From an uncultured Lachnospiraceae bacterium (GTDB lineage Bacteria > Bacillota > Clostridia > Lachnospirales > Lachnospiraceae), in the NCBI GenBank assembly GCA_947625775.1, contig CANQPM010000022.1, positions 1 to 49,696 of the forward strand: a DNA stretch of 49,696 bases, given 5' to 3'. Below, piece by piece: positions 40,108 to 49,195 of this stretch. Below the pieces are notes generated by a model. That model saw nothing but the letters and a program-made list of their open reading frames with translations, was not told where the DNA came from and ran no database searches. Position 1 is the stretch's first letter; every line of letters begins with the position of its first letter. A program made the position numbers and the translations under genes.

Positions 40108-41724
40108 CTATTTCGCATTGGCAGGCTCAATATTAATCGCTTTGCCCTTAATTTTGACATTCTTCATAGCGCGCAGCACCTCCAGCGCATTCTCCTTCGG
40201 CACCTCCACAAACGTGTACTTGTCATACAAATCAATCGCCCCGACAAGCTTTCCAGAAATGTTCGTCTCATTCGCAATCGCGCCCAGAATATCCTTAGGC
40301 TTAACCTTCTGCGCCTTTCCGATATTGATAAACAGACGCGCCATGCCTTCCTCCTCGGCGCCCGTATTGTCAAAATCAAAACCAGCCTCGCCAGTCTCAC
40401 TCTCCTGCCCATTCGCCTCGTTAAGCTGCCCCATATACATCTTCAAAAACGCTGCGGCTATGTCCATAGCCGTATAATCCGACTCGTTCACATACTTCTC
40501 CACAGTATTTATCATTGAAGTCAAGTCCTCGTCTTCAATAATATTCCCAATCCTGTCCATAATCTTCTCAGTCTTAATCTGGTTCACGTCATTGAGCGAC
40601 GGCACAGGCATAGCGTAAATCTTCGTCTTGCAGTAGCGCATAAGCTCCTTAATCTTGTAAACCTCTTTACCCTTCACAAACGTAAATGCGCGCCCTGTCC
40701 TTCCCGCGCGTCCTGTCCTGCCTATACGGTGCACATAATACTCGTCGTCCTGCGGAATATCATAATTGAAGACAGCCTCGACATCATCAACATCAATGCC
40801 TCTCGCCGCCACATCAGTAGCTATCAAAATATCCGTCTTTCCATTCCTGAAGCTTTTCATCACGCGGTCGCGCTGAGCCTGGCTCATATCGCCATGCAGC
40901 CCCTCTGCAAAATAGCCCCTGCCCTTAAGCACCTCCGCCAAGTCATCAACCATCTTCTTTGTATTGCAGAACACAAGAGAAAGCTTCGGCTCATAAAAAT
41001 CAAGCAGGCGCGTCAGCACCTCCACCTTGTCCTTGCGCTTCACATCAAGATAATACTGCTCAATCATAGGCACGGTAAGCTCTTTCTTAACCACCTTGAT
41101 AAACTTGGCGTCTTCCTTCTGATAATTTTTAGTGATGTCAAGAATAGCCTTGGGCATCGTCGCCGAAAAAAGAATAGTCTGCCTGTCCTGATTAGGCACA
41201 TACTCCAGCACAGTCTCTATATCCTCGCGGAAACCCATATTCAGCATCTCGTCAGCCTCATCAAGCACGATAGTGTCCACATAATCGCAGCGAATCGTCT
41301 TGCGGCGCAGGTGATCCATCACGCGCCCTGGCGTGCCTATAATAATCTGCGTGCCCTTCAATGCCCTTATCTGCTTGCTTATGTCCTGCCCGCCATAGAT
41401 AGGCAGCACCTTCACGCCATGCATATATTTTGCAAGCTTTCTGATCTCCTCCGCCGCCTGCACAGCAAGCTCCCTCGTCGGACACAGCACCAGCGTCTGA
41501 GGGTGCTTTACATCTTTATTTTTACTTACCTTTTCAAGTATAGGTATGCCAAACGCAGCCGTCTTGCCCGTGCCAGTCTGAGCCTGCCCGATAATGTCAT
41601 ACCCTTCCATTGCCACAGGTATTGCCTGCGCCTGAATCGCAGACGTCTCCTCAAAGCCCATCTCGCGCACTCCGCGCAAAATCTCACTGCTCAAATTCAA
41701 ATCTTCAAATCTAATCGCTTCCAT
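40108..41724 (-). CDS. DEAD-box RNA helicase with DbpA-type RNA-binding domain
   Basis: The protein has 538 residues. Q-motif region FEDLNLSSEILRGVREMGF, Walker A AQTGTGKT (48-55), DEAD in VLDEADEMLN, SAT in LFSATMP, and HRIGRTGRAGRTG in the second RecA domain are all present. The last 80 residues (MARLFINIGKAQKVKPKD, then FVEVPKENA) form a DbpA-like RRM fold that binds structured RNA. Such proteins (DeaD/CsdA/CshA group) unwind RNA in ribosome assembly, mRNA decay and cold adaptation. The ATG at 41724 (MEAIRFEDL) begins the conserved domain; the longer upstream extension is Cys/Phe-rich and unlikely. It is monocistronic. Confidence 0.93.
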   Translation of the reverse strand: MEAIRFEDLNLSSEILRGVREMGFEETSAIQAQAIPVAMEGYDIIGQAQTGTGKTAAFGIPILEKVSKNKDVKHPQTLVLCPTRELAVQAAEEIRKLAKYMHGVKVLPIYGGQDISKQIRALKGTQIIIGTPGRVMDHLRRKTIRCDYVDTIVLDEADEMLNMGFREDIETVLEYVPNQDRQTILFSATMPKAILDITKNYQKEDAKFIKVVKKELTVPMIEQYYLDVKRKDKVEVLTRLLDFYEPKLSLVFCNTKKMVDDLAEVLKGRGYFAEGLHGDMSQAQRDRVMKSFRNGKTDILIATDVAARGIDVDDVEAVFNYDIPQDDEYYVHRIGRTGRAGRTGRAFTFVKGKEVYKIKELMRYCKTKIYAMPVPSLNDVNQIKTEKIMDRIGNIIEDEDLTSMINTVEKYVNESDYTAMDIAAAFLKMYMGQLNEANGQESETGEAGFDFDNTGAEEEGMARLFINIGKAQKVKPKDILGAIANETNISGKLVGAIDLYDKYTFVEVPKENALEVLRAMKNVKIKGKAINIEPANAK

Positions 41725-41894
41725 AATTGCATTATCCTTCCCATTGTATAAATTTAATAAACTGCCCCACCGCCCGCAGGAACAAAAGCATTTAAAAAAC
41801 TGCATCAATCGCACAGTGATTAATACAGCCCTTTAAATCAACTCATTCAAGTATATTTGCTATTGGCGCAAAAGTCAATACCATAATTAAATAA

Positions 41895-43316
41895 TTAAAA
41901 AACTTTCTCATCCTTCGTAATATCCTCAAGCTTTCTCAGCAACGCGTTAATGTCAATAGGCTTTGAAAGGAAATCATTCATGCCGCTCTCAATAGCCTTG
42001 TCCCTGTCCTCCTTAAAGGTATTCGCCGTGCATGCATAAATCGCCACATCGCCCGCATCGCCTCTGTCAAGCCCCCTAATCGCAGCTGACGCCTCGCACC
42101 CGTCAAGCACAGGCATATGCATATCCATAATTATGGCATCAATTTCGCCCTCCTTGGACTTGCTGAATATCTCCACAGCCTCCCTGCCGTCGCGCGCCCT
42201 CATAGTCCTGTAGCCGATTTCATGCAGAATATCCATAATAATCTCCGCGTTTATGTCATTATCCTCCGCCACAAGAATATTTATGCCGTCTCCGCCGCCC
42301 AACGCCTTAAACCTTGAAATATCGCTGTCTATGCCGAGTATATTCTTTACATAATCAGGATCGACCATCACGGCCTGCTTTCTTATATTGATAATCATAC
42401 GCGCCAAGAAGACCAGAACCAGCGTAATCGCTATAGACATGACGACATTGAGCACAATAAAATGAATACCGTAGCGGGCAAACGTTTCCTTTGGCACCTC
42501 CACAAGAAAATACCAGTTTGTCGAAGGTATCGCATACAGCGCCGACACCTTGGAAACTTTGTCACTGTCCGTATATTTAAAGAAATATTCGCCGTTCTCC
42601 ATAGCCTGCCGCTTTATCTGCTCTACGCTCTCCTTCATATCCGCCGATTCCAGCCGCTGAAAAAAATTGTCGTCATACTGCGCATTAAGGACATTCTCCA
42701 CATATACAATATAATTGCCGTCGCTGTCAAGTATCGCGCTGCTCTCCTCGCGCTCAAAGCTGTCAAGCCTGTATTTTTTCATTATAGAGCTGACATCATT
42801 TGTGCTGACAATCGCAGTACACTCCACCCCGCCAATGCTCACGCCGTCTATATTTATGCCATAAATAAGCGTTCCCTTTTCCAAAAAGCCGTCGTCAAAA
42901 TCATACCTTGCGGCAAATCGCCCCTCATTTCCCTTCTTCTGTATTATATCCTCCAGATTATGCCCTGACGCGCCGACGGCGATCTCGCCTTCTCCGTAAA
43001 GCTTTTTGTCAGCGCCGAGAAAATACAGCTTATCAAAAGAGCTTGTCTTCTCCTCCAGCCCAAGGCGCTTCTGCAGCTCATCTATCGTATCTATATCATA
43101 AATCTCAAGTCTTTCGGCAATATTTTCAAGCTCATTCCAATTCAAATCAAGATAATTCCCTATGCTCTGTATATCGTGCCTTGCAAGCTCCCCGATGCTT
43201 GCATAAATCCTGTCTGAAACCGCATCGCTCATAAGCAGAAAATATATGTAAATCACAACCAGCATGGCGCTTGCGGAAACTATCAAAGCCGGAAATAACG
43301 GCTTGCGCATATTCAT
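41895..43316 (-). CDS. Cache-type membrane sensor fused directly to a receiver domain (no kinase)
   Basis: The protein has 473 residues. A membrane segment (about 7-29), a large extracytoplasmic dCache-like region (about 30-280), a second membrane segment (about 285-307), a linker of only about 35 residues, and a receiver domain (about 344-470) follow in order. The receiver is complete: AEDND acidic pocket, phospho-acceptor Asp398 (IIMDMHMP), Thr430 (ACTANTF) and Lys452 (LSKPID). Hybrid kinases with this layout normally carry HisKA and HATPase domains between membrane and receiver; here they are absent. The ATG directly follows the rsmI stop codon with no gap, so the two genes are translationally coupled. 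It is last in the housekeeping run. Confidence 0.85.
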   Translation of the reverse strand: MNMRKPLFPALIVSASAMLVVIYIYFLLMSDAVSDRIYASIGELARHDIQSIGNYLDLNWNELENIAERLEIYDIDTIDELQKRLGLEEKTSSFDKLYFLGADKKLYGEGEIAVGASGHNLEDIIQKKGNEGRFAARYDFDDGFLEKGTLIYGINIDGVSIGGVECTAIVSTNDVSSIMKKYRLDSFEREESSAILDSDGNYIVYVENVLNAQYDDNFFQRLESADMKESVEQIKRQAMENGEYFFKYTDSDKVSKVSALYAIPSTNWYFLVEVPKETFARYGIHFIVLNVVMSIAITLVLVFLARMIINIRKQAVMVDPDYVKNILGIDSDISRFKALGGGDGINILVAEDNDINAEIIMDILHEIGYRTMRARDGREAVEIFSKSKEGEIDAIIMDMHMPVLDGCEASAAIRGLDRGDAGDVAIYACTANTFKEDRDKAIESGMNDFLSKPIDINALLRKLEDITKDEKVF

Positions 43317-44186
43317 CTATTCTAACCCCTTTCTCACATTTTCCCCCGCGGACATCAGATGCTGATAAACATCGCGCTTGGAAATCCCCCTGTCCTTAGC
43401 CACCAGCTTCATAGCCTCCTTGCGCCCGATGCCCTTCTCCTCATAAATGCCCATATGCTCCTCTATGGAAATGCTCTGCCAGTCCGCCTCCTGCTCCCGC
43501 CTGAACTCATCATGGCTTTTCCCCTCCACCACAAGCACATACTCGCCGCGCGGCTCCTCGCTCTCATACATGGAAAGCGCGCCCTGAAGCGTTGTAGGCA
43601 AGACAGTCTCAAACTTTTTTGTAAGCTCCCTGCAGAGCGTCACCCGCCTGTCGCCAAGCGCCTCCAAAAGCTCACCAAGCGTTCTAATTAAATGATGCGG
43701 AGCCTCATACAAAATAATAGTCCTCGTCTCCCTTTTTAAATCGTCAAGCACGGCATTTTTCTCTTTTTTGTCAGCTGGCAGGAATCCCTCAAAACAAAAT
43801 CTTCTCGTGCTAAGCCCTGAAAGCGTCAGCGCCGTTATGCATGCCGCCGCGCCAGGCAGCGAAGTCACAGTAATGCCCGCCTCATAGCAAAGCTGCACAA
43901 GCGCCTCGCCAGGATCTGATACGGCAGGCGTGCCCGCGTCTGTTATAAGCGCCACATTTTTCCCCTCATTCAGCTGTCCAATCAAATACTTCGCCTTCTC
44001 TACCTTGTTATATTCGTGGTAGCTCGTCATCGGCGTATGTATGTCAAAATGATTCAGCAGCTTAATGCTGTTGCGCGTATCCTCCGCAGCTATCAAATCC
44101 ACCATATTCAGCGTTTCCGCCACACGCGGCGTCATATCCCCCAGATTCCCTATCGGAGTCGCGCACAAATACAATTTCCCAGCCAT
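43317..44186 (-). CDS. rsmI: 16S rRNA 2'-O-ribose C1402 methyltransferase RsmI
   Basis: The protein has 289 residues. The N-terminus GKLYLCATPIGNLGDMTPR, the AAEDTRNS block, and ITDAGTPAVSDPG are the signature of RsmI in the tetrapyrrole-methylase fold superfamily; LPGAAACITALTLSGL completes the SAM pocket. It methylates C1402 in the decoding centre. The start at 44186 (MAGKLYL) has GGGGG at good spacing. It lies 30 bp after trmN6 and is fused by zero spacing to the next gene, the Cache-receiver protein. The order ricT-trmN6-rsmI matches the Bacillus yaaT-yabB-yabC region. Confidence 0.94.
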   Translation of the reverse strand: MAGKLYLCATPIGNLGDMTPRVAETLNMVDLIAAEDTRNSIKLLNHFDIHTPMTSYHEYNKVEKAKYLIGQLNEGKNVALITDAGTPAVSDPGEALVQLCYEAGITVTSLPGAAACITALTLSGLSTRRFCFEGFLPADKKEKNAVLDDLKRETRTIILYEAPHHLIRTLGELLEALGDRRVTLCRELTKKFETVLPTTLQGALSMYESEEPRGEYVLVVEGKSHDEFRREQEADWQSISIEEHMGIYEEKGIGRKEAMKLVAKDRGISKRDVYQHLMSAGENVRKGLE

Positions 44187-44216
44187 CGCATTCCCCCATT
44201 TATCCATAAGCTTTAA

Positions 44217-44978
44217 TCAAAAGCAATATTTCTCGCAAATCTCATCAGTATAGACATTAGGCGCTTTATGCACAATAAGCGGCTTCTCCACCGTCATACG
44301 CGGCTTGCCGCCCCTGCAGCCCTCTATAAGCACCATATTAGGTTCCTTATCAGCATACGGGTACACAAGCCGCATACGCTTAGGCTCAAGCCTATACCCT
44401 GTCATAACATTTATAATCTCCGCCAGCCGAAACGGCCTGTGCACCATAAAAAAGCTCCCGCCTGGCTTCAAAAGCTTTGCCGCGCTTCTCACCACGTCGT
44501 CAAGCGTGCACAAAAGCTCGTGCCGCGCAATCGCCTTTGGCGCGTCAGGATTGGCAATCCCATGCCTGCCTATCATATACGGCGGATTAGACGTCACAAC
44601 ATCAAAGGAAGCAGCCTTAAAAATCAATTCTGCTTCCTTAATATCTCCCGTCACTATATCAATTTTATCCTCCAGATGATTCAAACGCACGCTGCGCCTT
44701 GCCATATCCGCGCTTTCTTCCTGTATCTCAAGCCCTGTCAAATGCGAAGCCTGCGTCTTTGCCTCAAGCAGAATAGGGATTATCCCTGTCCCTGTCCCCA
44801 AATCAAGCACATTTTCTCCACGCTTTACACGCGCAAACCCGCTAAGCAGCACAGCGTCCATTCCAAAACAAAACTTATCAGGATTTTGAATAATCCTGTA
44901 CCCATTCCTTTGCAAATCGTCAAGGCGCTCATTCTCTTTAAGAAAACCATCAGTTGTCGTCAAGCTTTGACTTTCCAT
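44217..44978 (-). CDS. trmN6: tRNA1(Val) adenine-N6 methyltransferase-like protein (TrmN6/YabB)
   Basis: The protein has 253 residues. It is a class I SAM methyltransferase: GYRIIQNPDKFCFGMDAVLL at the start, SAM loop VLDLGTGTGIIPI, acidic LTGLEIQEE, and the N6-adenine catalytic motif NPPY in VTSNPPYMIG. TrmN6/YfiC modifies A37 of tRNA-Val in E. coli; the Gram-positive member is inferred to act on tRNA too. The ATG at 44978 lies inside the end of ricT (29-bp overlap), and GGAG is present. It is part of the holB-ricT-trmN6-rsmI run. Confidence 0.88.
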   Translation of the reverse strand: MESQSLTTTDGFLKENERLDDLQRNGYRIIQNPDKFCFGMDAVLLSGFARVKRGENVLDLGTGTGIIPILLEAKTQASHLTGLEIQEESADMARRSVRLNHLEDKIDIVTGDIKEAELIFKAASFDVVTSNPPYMIGRHGIANPDAPKAIARHELLCTLDDVVRSAAKLLKPGGSFFMVHRPFRLAEIINVMTGYRLEPKRMRLVYPYADKEPNMVLIEGCRGGKPRMTVEKPLIVHKAPNVYTDEICEKYCF

Positions 44979-45879
44979 CCTGCTTCTCCTGTTTTTCAAG
45001 CTTTTCAAGCTCCTTTAACTCCTTGCGCTCCTCATCTGTCATTTCATCATTCTTGTCACGCTTGTGGCGTTTCTTAAAACGGAGCTGCTCTACCTTGTAC
45101 TCGCGGATTTCCTTTTCATCATCAGCCTCCACGACCACCTTCACAAGCTGGCGCAGCACATTCACGCTGTGCACCTCGCCCTTCAAGCCGTCGTCTGTAG
45201 TAACAAAATCGCCCACGTTTGGCAGCTTCCTGTTCAAATATTCGTAAGTATCCTCCTCGTGCTTAAGGCAGCACATAAGCCTCCCACACACGCCCGAAAT
45301 TTTCGTAGGATTGAGCGACAAATTCTGCTCCTTTGCCATCTTAATCGACACAGGCACAAACTCTGAAAGGTGGGAATGGCAGCAAAGCGGCCGCCCGCAG
45401 ATGCCTATTCCCCCAAGTATCTTTGTTTCGTCGCGCACGCCAATCTGCCGCAGCTCAATGCGCGTCTTAAATACAGATGCCAAATCCTTTACAAGCTCCC
45501 TGAAATCAATCCGCCCGTCTGCCGTGAAGTAAAACAGCACCTTGTTGTTGTCAAAAGTATACTCAGCATCAATAAGCTTCATTTCAAGCTTATGCTTCTG
45601 TATCTTCTCAAGGCAGATTTTGAAAGCCTCTTTTTCCTTCTCCTTATTTGCCGCCTCCTGCTCCATATCACGCTTATTAGCCACGCGCAGCACAGGCTTA
45701 AGCGGCTGCACCACCTTGTCGTCGTCTACCTCTTTAGGATTGCCGACCACAGTGCCGTACTCCACGCCCCTTGCAGTTTCCACTATCACATGGTCTCCGC
45801 GCTTTACATCAAAGTCCAGCGGATTAAAAAAGTAAATCTTTCCCGCTGTCCTAAATCTCACACCAATTACCTTTGTCAT
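44950..45879 (-). CDS. ricT: RicT/YaaT (PSP1 domain protein)
   Basis: The protein has 309 residues. The PSP1 domain holds most of residues 50-200, with the two cysteine clusters GICGRPLCCHSHL and GVCGRLMCCLKHE that bind Fe-S in the B. subtilis RicA-RicF-RicT complex, which modulates RNase Y, mRNA maturation and development. The C-terminus is a long Glu/Lys-rich tail. The start at 45879 (MTKVIGVRFR) is the conserved one; upstream codons are unlike the family. It lies 54 bp after holB, overlaps trmN6, and is in the conserved yaaR-holB-yaaT order. Confidence 0.93.
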   Translation of the reverse strand: MTKVIGVRFRTAGKIYFFNPLDFDVKRGDHVIVETARGVEYGTVVGNPKEVDDDKVVQPLKPVLRVANKRDMEQEAANKEKEKEAFKICLEKIQKHKLEMKLIDAEYTFDNNKVLFYFTADGRIDFRELVKDLASVFKTRIELRQIGVRDETKILGGIGICGRPLCCHSHLSEFVPVSIKMAKEQNLSLNPTKISGVCGRLMCCLKHEEDTYEYLNRKLPNVGDFVTTDDGLKGEVHSVNVLRQLVKVVVEADDEKEIREYKVEQLRFKKRHKRDKNDEMTDEERKELKELEKLEKQEKQDGKSKLDDN

Positions 45880-45933
45880 ATCTATAAACCACCTTTCTGG
45901 CAGGAACTCTGCCAAGCCCATACAAACTCCATT

Positions 45934-46956
45934 TCAGCCCGCTTTCATTTCCATAAACATAAGCTCCATAGTCAGGTCAAAATTGACGTTTGCCGCAATT
46001 CTGCTCCGCGCCCTGTCTATCGAACGTATTATGCGCTCAATTCCCTCATAGCTGTATCGCGCCGCCGCCCTGCCTATCTCGCGCAGCTCCTCCTTGAAAA
46101 TAATATGTCCCGTGTCCCTGCACGCTTTATATAATAACACATCTCTGTACCAAGTGAAACATAAATCTAGATAATCGTCTATGTCAAGTTTTTCCTTCTT
46201 TTTTTCCTCCGATATGAGCTTCACTCTCTCCGCAATCTGGTTGATTTCAAGCTCTGAAATTTTTTTCATTATATCCAAAACCTCTGACTTCATGCGGTCA
46301 AAATCCTCATTCGCCGCAAGCTGCACAGCCCTTCCAACATTCCCCCGCGCAAACGAAGCGCAGATGCCAGCCCTGTAGTCAGGCAGCTTTGCCTTATCCA
46401 TCAAATAATTTTTAATCATATCATCTGAAACAGGCTTAATATTAAGCACCACACATCGGCTCAAAATTGTAGGAAGCATCGCCTCCACCCGCGTTGCAAG
46501 CAGCAGAATTACGGCATATTCAGGCGGCTCCTCCAGCGTTTTCAAGAGCGCATTCTGAGCCTGCACATTCATCTTCTCAGCCTCGTCTACAATATAAATC
46601 TTGCGCGCGCTGCTGTAAGGCTTTATAGCAATATCACCGTTTATCTGCTGTCTGATATTATCCACTGAAATAACATTCGGCTTGTCATGCTCAACATAAA
46701 TTATGTCAGGATTATTTCCATTTGCCGTCTGCCTGCATACCCTGCAGCAGTTACAGGGCTTGTCACCCTCCGCCTCACACTGTAAAGCCCGCGCGAAAAC
46801 ATTGGCAATCATTTTTTTCCCCGAAAACTTCTCGCCCTGCAGCAGATAAGCATGCGATATTTTATTGTGCCTTACGGCGTTCCTCAAATTGTCAGTAAGC
46901 CGTGACTGTCCTATAATATCGCCCCAATCGGCAGCCCTAAAATTTTCTTCCCCCAT
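45934..46956 (-). CDS. holB: DNA polymerase III delta' subunit (HolB)
   Basis: The protein has 340 residues. AAA+ clamp-loader domain with DIIGQSRLTDNLRNAV at the start, a degenerate P-loop (QGEKFSGKK), a four-cysteine zinc module (C-x8-C-x2-C-x2-C around residues 60-75), Walker B-like IYIVDEAEKMN, and the SRC motif in TILSRCVVL. It loads the sliding clamp together with DnaX and HolA. AAGAGG precedes the ATG. It sits between yaaR and ricT, as in Bacillus and Clostridia. Confidence 0.93.
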   Translation of the reverse strand: MGEENFRAADWGDIIGQSRLTDNLRNAVRHNKISHAYLLQGEKFSGKKMIANVFARALQCEAEGDKPCNCCRVCRQTANGNNPDIIYVEHDKPNVISVDNIRQQINGDIAIKPYSSARKIYIVDEAEKMNVQAQNALLKTLEEPPEYAVILLLATRVEAMLPTILSRCVVLNIKPVSDDMIKNYLMDKAKLPDYRAGICASFARGNVGRAVQLAANEDFDRMKSEVLDIMKKISELEINQIAERVKLISEEKKKEKLDIDDYLDLCFTWYRDVLLYKACRDTGHIIFKEELREIGRAAARYSYEGIERIIRSIDRARSRIAANVNFDLTMELMFMEMKAG

Positions 46957-46992
46957 ATCAGCCTCTTAATTCACAATATTTTTATATGCGCA

Positions 46993-47433
46993 TCACGTAA
47001 ATATATCCAGTAAAAGCCCTCGTATCTCTCCGACCTTCGCCAAAATCGCTATCGTGTCCTTCTCGTCCTTGACAAGCTCCTGCGCCAGCTCATCAAGCTT
47101 CTCGTCTACAAGCCTGATAATGCCATAAACCCTGTGCCGCCCGCGCCTGTCCAAAAAGTTCTCCCGCGAAAACTTATGCGAACGATTTACAATCTCATTC
47201 ATAAACTCCTTTATCAATGAGCGGTATTTGCGCATATCCCTCACGTCCATACGCTTGACAAGCTTATCCCCCTGCATGACAATTTCTTCCATCATCAGGT
47301 TCAATCTGTTTGCAAGCTCCGCCTCCTCAATATTACTCGCCAGCATAAACTTAAATGAGCCGTCAGACGGCTGCGCCGCCTGCTGCTGCGCCACCTGAGC
47401 TGTCTGCTGTATCTCATTTATTTTTATATCCAT
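46993..47433 (-). CDS. yaaR: YaaR family protein (DUF327)
   Basis: The protein has 146 residues, helical after a Gln/Ala-rich N-terminus. The segment [21 protein letters not shown] followed by [13 protein letters not shown] and [21 protein letters not shown] is typical of YaaR/DUF327. Its biochemical role is unknown; it is always next to holB in Firmicutes. AAGGAGGGG precedes the ATG. It lies 36 bp upstream of holB. Confidence 0.9.
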   Translation of the reverse strand: MDIKINEIQQTAQVAQQQAAQPSDGSFKFMLASNIEEAELANRLNLMMEEIVMQGDKLVKRMDVRDMRKYRSLIKEFMNEIVNRSHKFSRENFLDRRGRHRVYGIIRLVDEKLDELAQELVKDEKDTIAILAKVGEIRGLLLDIFT

Positions 47434-47563
47434 GCCTGACCCCTCCTTCCCACGCCCAAAAGATTACTTCTACTGTATGCCATTAATTATGGAAGCTTAA
47501 TTCAAAAGCCAATCAAATTAGCCTTATTTCATCAGCCTTTTAACCTTCAATTTTTTAGGCAAT

Positions 47564-48157
47564 CTAATCATAGCTTAAGCTCTCTATATATCCCGCTATC
47601 TCGTCAATACATTCATTAAGACTGCTGTTATAAAAAAATCTCTCAATGCCCGCCGCCTTAATATTTTCATCTGAAAAATCCCTGCTGTCCGCCAGAAAAC
47701 GTCTGCACATTTCCTCATACTTTGGCTCTTTTTGACGCTTTTCACGCCTAAGCGCGCGGCTCAACCGCTCACCGTCCTCCAGCTCCACATAAATAGGTAT
47801 CACCCTATCGCTCCCAAAATAATCCCTCGTCATCATAAAAGACTGTAAAGTCCCAATAATCAGATAATTATTTTTTTCAAGGTCAATCTGATTATCCTTT
47901 ACCATAAAATAATACCATACGCCATATACCGTATCATATGAACGGCACTCAATAATTTTATTTTCCGCCTTAAAACGCTCAAGCTCCTCCACCGTCGAAA
48001 ACCTGTACTCTACGCCATCTCTCTCACCCTCCCTTATCGGGCGTGTAGTATATGGCACAAGCCTATGCAGCCGTAATTTATGATTTTTAAGAAGCCTTTT
48101 ATATATCGTATCCTTCCCGCTTGAGCTTTTTCCAATTAAGCAAAAAATCCTTCCCAT
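47564..48157 (-). CDS. Guanylate kinase-like protein
   Basis: The protein has 197 residues, the length of Gmk. It has P-loop GKSSSGKDT (8-16), the nucleotide-monophosphate region LVPYTTRPIREGERDGVEYRF with the TTRP and YRF motifs of guanylate kinases, and an Arg-rich lid (SRALRREKRQ). The binding pocket and lid are less conserved than in canonical Gmk (for example GTLQSFMMTR in place of the usual LDID region), so a divergent paralogue is possible. It occupies the place that thymidylate kinase has upstream of yaaR-holB in Bacillus. The start at 48157 is preceded by GAGGT. One copy of a 35-bp direct repeat ends about 16 bp upstream. Confidence 0.8.
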   Translation of the reverse strand: MGRIFCLIGKSSSGKDTIYKRLLKNHKLRLHRLVPYTTRPIREGERDGVEYRFSTVEELERFKAENKIIECRSYDTVYGVWYYFMVKDNQIDLEKNNYLIIGTLQSFMMTRDYFGSDRVIPIYVELEDGERLSRALRREKRQKEPKYEEMCRRFLADSRDFSDENIKAAGIERFFYNSSLNECIDEIAGYIESLSYD

Positions 48158-48172
48158 ATCTATACAGACCTC

Positions 48173-48279
48173 TGCCGAACTAACCAAAAACCTATTTTTA
48201 CTCCACTAAATTTTGCTGACTCATTCCCATTTGCCACCCTAACCTGCCGAACTAACCAAAAATCTATTTTTACTCCACT
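48173..48279. repeat. Pair of 35-bp direct repeats, 72-bp period
   Basis: The blocks 48173-48207 and 48245-48279 differ at one base. Both begin TGCCGAACTAACC and end TTTTTACTCCACT. They lie just upstream of the guanylate kinase-like gene, in the gap to the HD protein. Confidence 0.75.
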
Positions 48280-48306
48280 CACATTAACATCATGAATCAT
48301 CGTAAT

Positions 48307-48807
48307 TTAATTCCTATTTTTAAAATTTTTCCCGTGTATCTTGCCTGTATGAATAACTCCCTTTTGTATGCGCACAGTCTCCAAAAACGAACAATATTTA
48401 TCCGCCATTGTCACTATCCAAGCCTCTCTGCACATAGGCGGCACTACCGTAAGCGGCCACATATGTTTTATAATTATATCCTCCTGCCTTGAGCTGAGAT
48501 AATATTCTTTTTTAGCATTCCTCAATGCCCTCCCAGGGTGAAAAAATCCGTGAAGTCTATGTGGAGAAAGCTTATCATTCTTGTGCCAGTCATACAGAAA
48601 ATAATCATGAAGAAGCGCGCCTCTAATTAAATCTCGTGTATTACAGTCAATGTTATATTTATCGCGTATTGCCAAACTGGTTTTTGCAACACTTATACAA
48701 TGCTCCTGCACAGACATATTGCCATGCTGTATAAAATCCCTCATGCTTTTAAAATTTTCAGACATCAATATATCATTAGCATATTTTTGCAGCTCGTCTT
48801 CATACAT
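48307..48807 (-). CDS. HD-domain phosphohydrolase-like protein
   Basis: The protein has 166 residues. The HD motif shows as VQEHCISVAKTSLAI (first His) and RGALLHDYFLYDWH (His-Asp), with RLHGFFHPGRA and IIIKHMWPL as further His sites and MADKYCSFLE with the terminal Asp, a complete metal-binding set for small HD hydrolases of the YedJ/uncharacterised type. The substrate is unknown. GGAGA precedes the ATG. It lies between the tRNA cluster terminator and the guanylate kinase-like gene, on the same strand. Confidence 0.85.
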   Translation of the reverse strand: MYEDELQKYANDILMSENFKSMRDFIQHGNMSVQEHCISVAKTSLAIRDKYNIDCNTRDLIRGALLHDYFLYDWHKNDKLSPHRLHGFFHPGRALRNAKKEYYLSSRQEDIIIKHMWPLTVVPPMCREAWIVTMADKYCSFLETVRIQKGVIHTGKIHGKNFKNRN

Positions 48808-48983
48808 AGATTTATCTCCAATTTATATCACAGTTTCATTAAAACAATATGCCAAGCATTTCAACTAAATAATCCATATAACACACTCAACCAATATACA
48901 TTCTACCATATATTTAAACAATAGAAAACCACTCTAAAAATTTTCTTGCAAATTTTCTATGGATTTTCTATTTTCATGAATAA

Positions 48984-49009
48984 AAAAACACGGTAAATGC
49001 CGTGTTTTT
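48984..49009 (-). terminator. Terminator of the rRNA-tRNA operon
   Basis: AAAAACACGG (48984-48993) pairs with CCGTGTTTTT (49000-49009), 18 bp past the last tRNA. Confidence 0.8.
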
Positions 49010-49026
49010 GTTTCTTAAATTTAAAA

Positions 49027-49099
<73 letters not shown>

Positions 49100-49103
49100 A
49101 TAG

Positions 49104-49177
49104 TAGCGGGGACAGGATTTGAACCTATGACCTTCGGGTTATGAGCCCGACGAGCTTCCAGACTGCTCCACCCCGCG
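49104..49177 (-). tRNA. Initiator tRNA-fMet (CAT)
   Basis: Anticodon CAT lies in loop CTCATAA, with three G-C pairs in the anticodon stem (GGG/CCC), the initiator hallmark. The first base pair is unpaired (C1 with U72). T-loop GGTTCAAATCC. It lies 4 bp upstream of tRNA-Phe. Confidence 0.9.
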
Positions 49178-49195
49178 ATAATATATTAAATTGAA

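Noticed and set aside
40729-41751. A 340-codon plus-strand frame antisense to the DEAD-box helicase
   Set aside because: It is a shadow frame of a well-conserved gene, rich in His/Arg/Leu, with no ribosome site or family match. The same applies to 8034-8648, 44268-45077 and 45370-46134.
41950-41975. TGTCAATAGG, part of the Rrf2-type motif
   Set aside because: It lies inside the coding sequence of the Cache-receiver protein and lacks the left half of the motif and a promoter.
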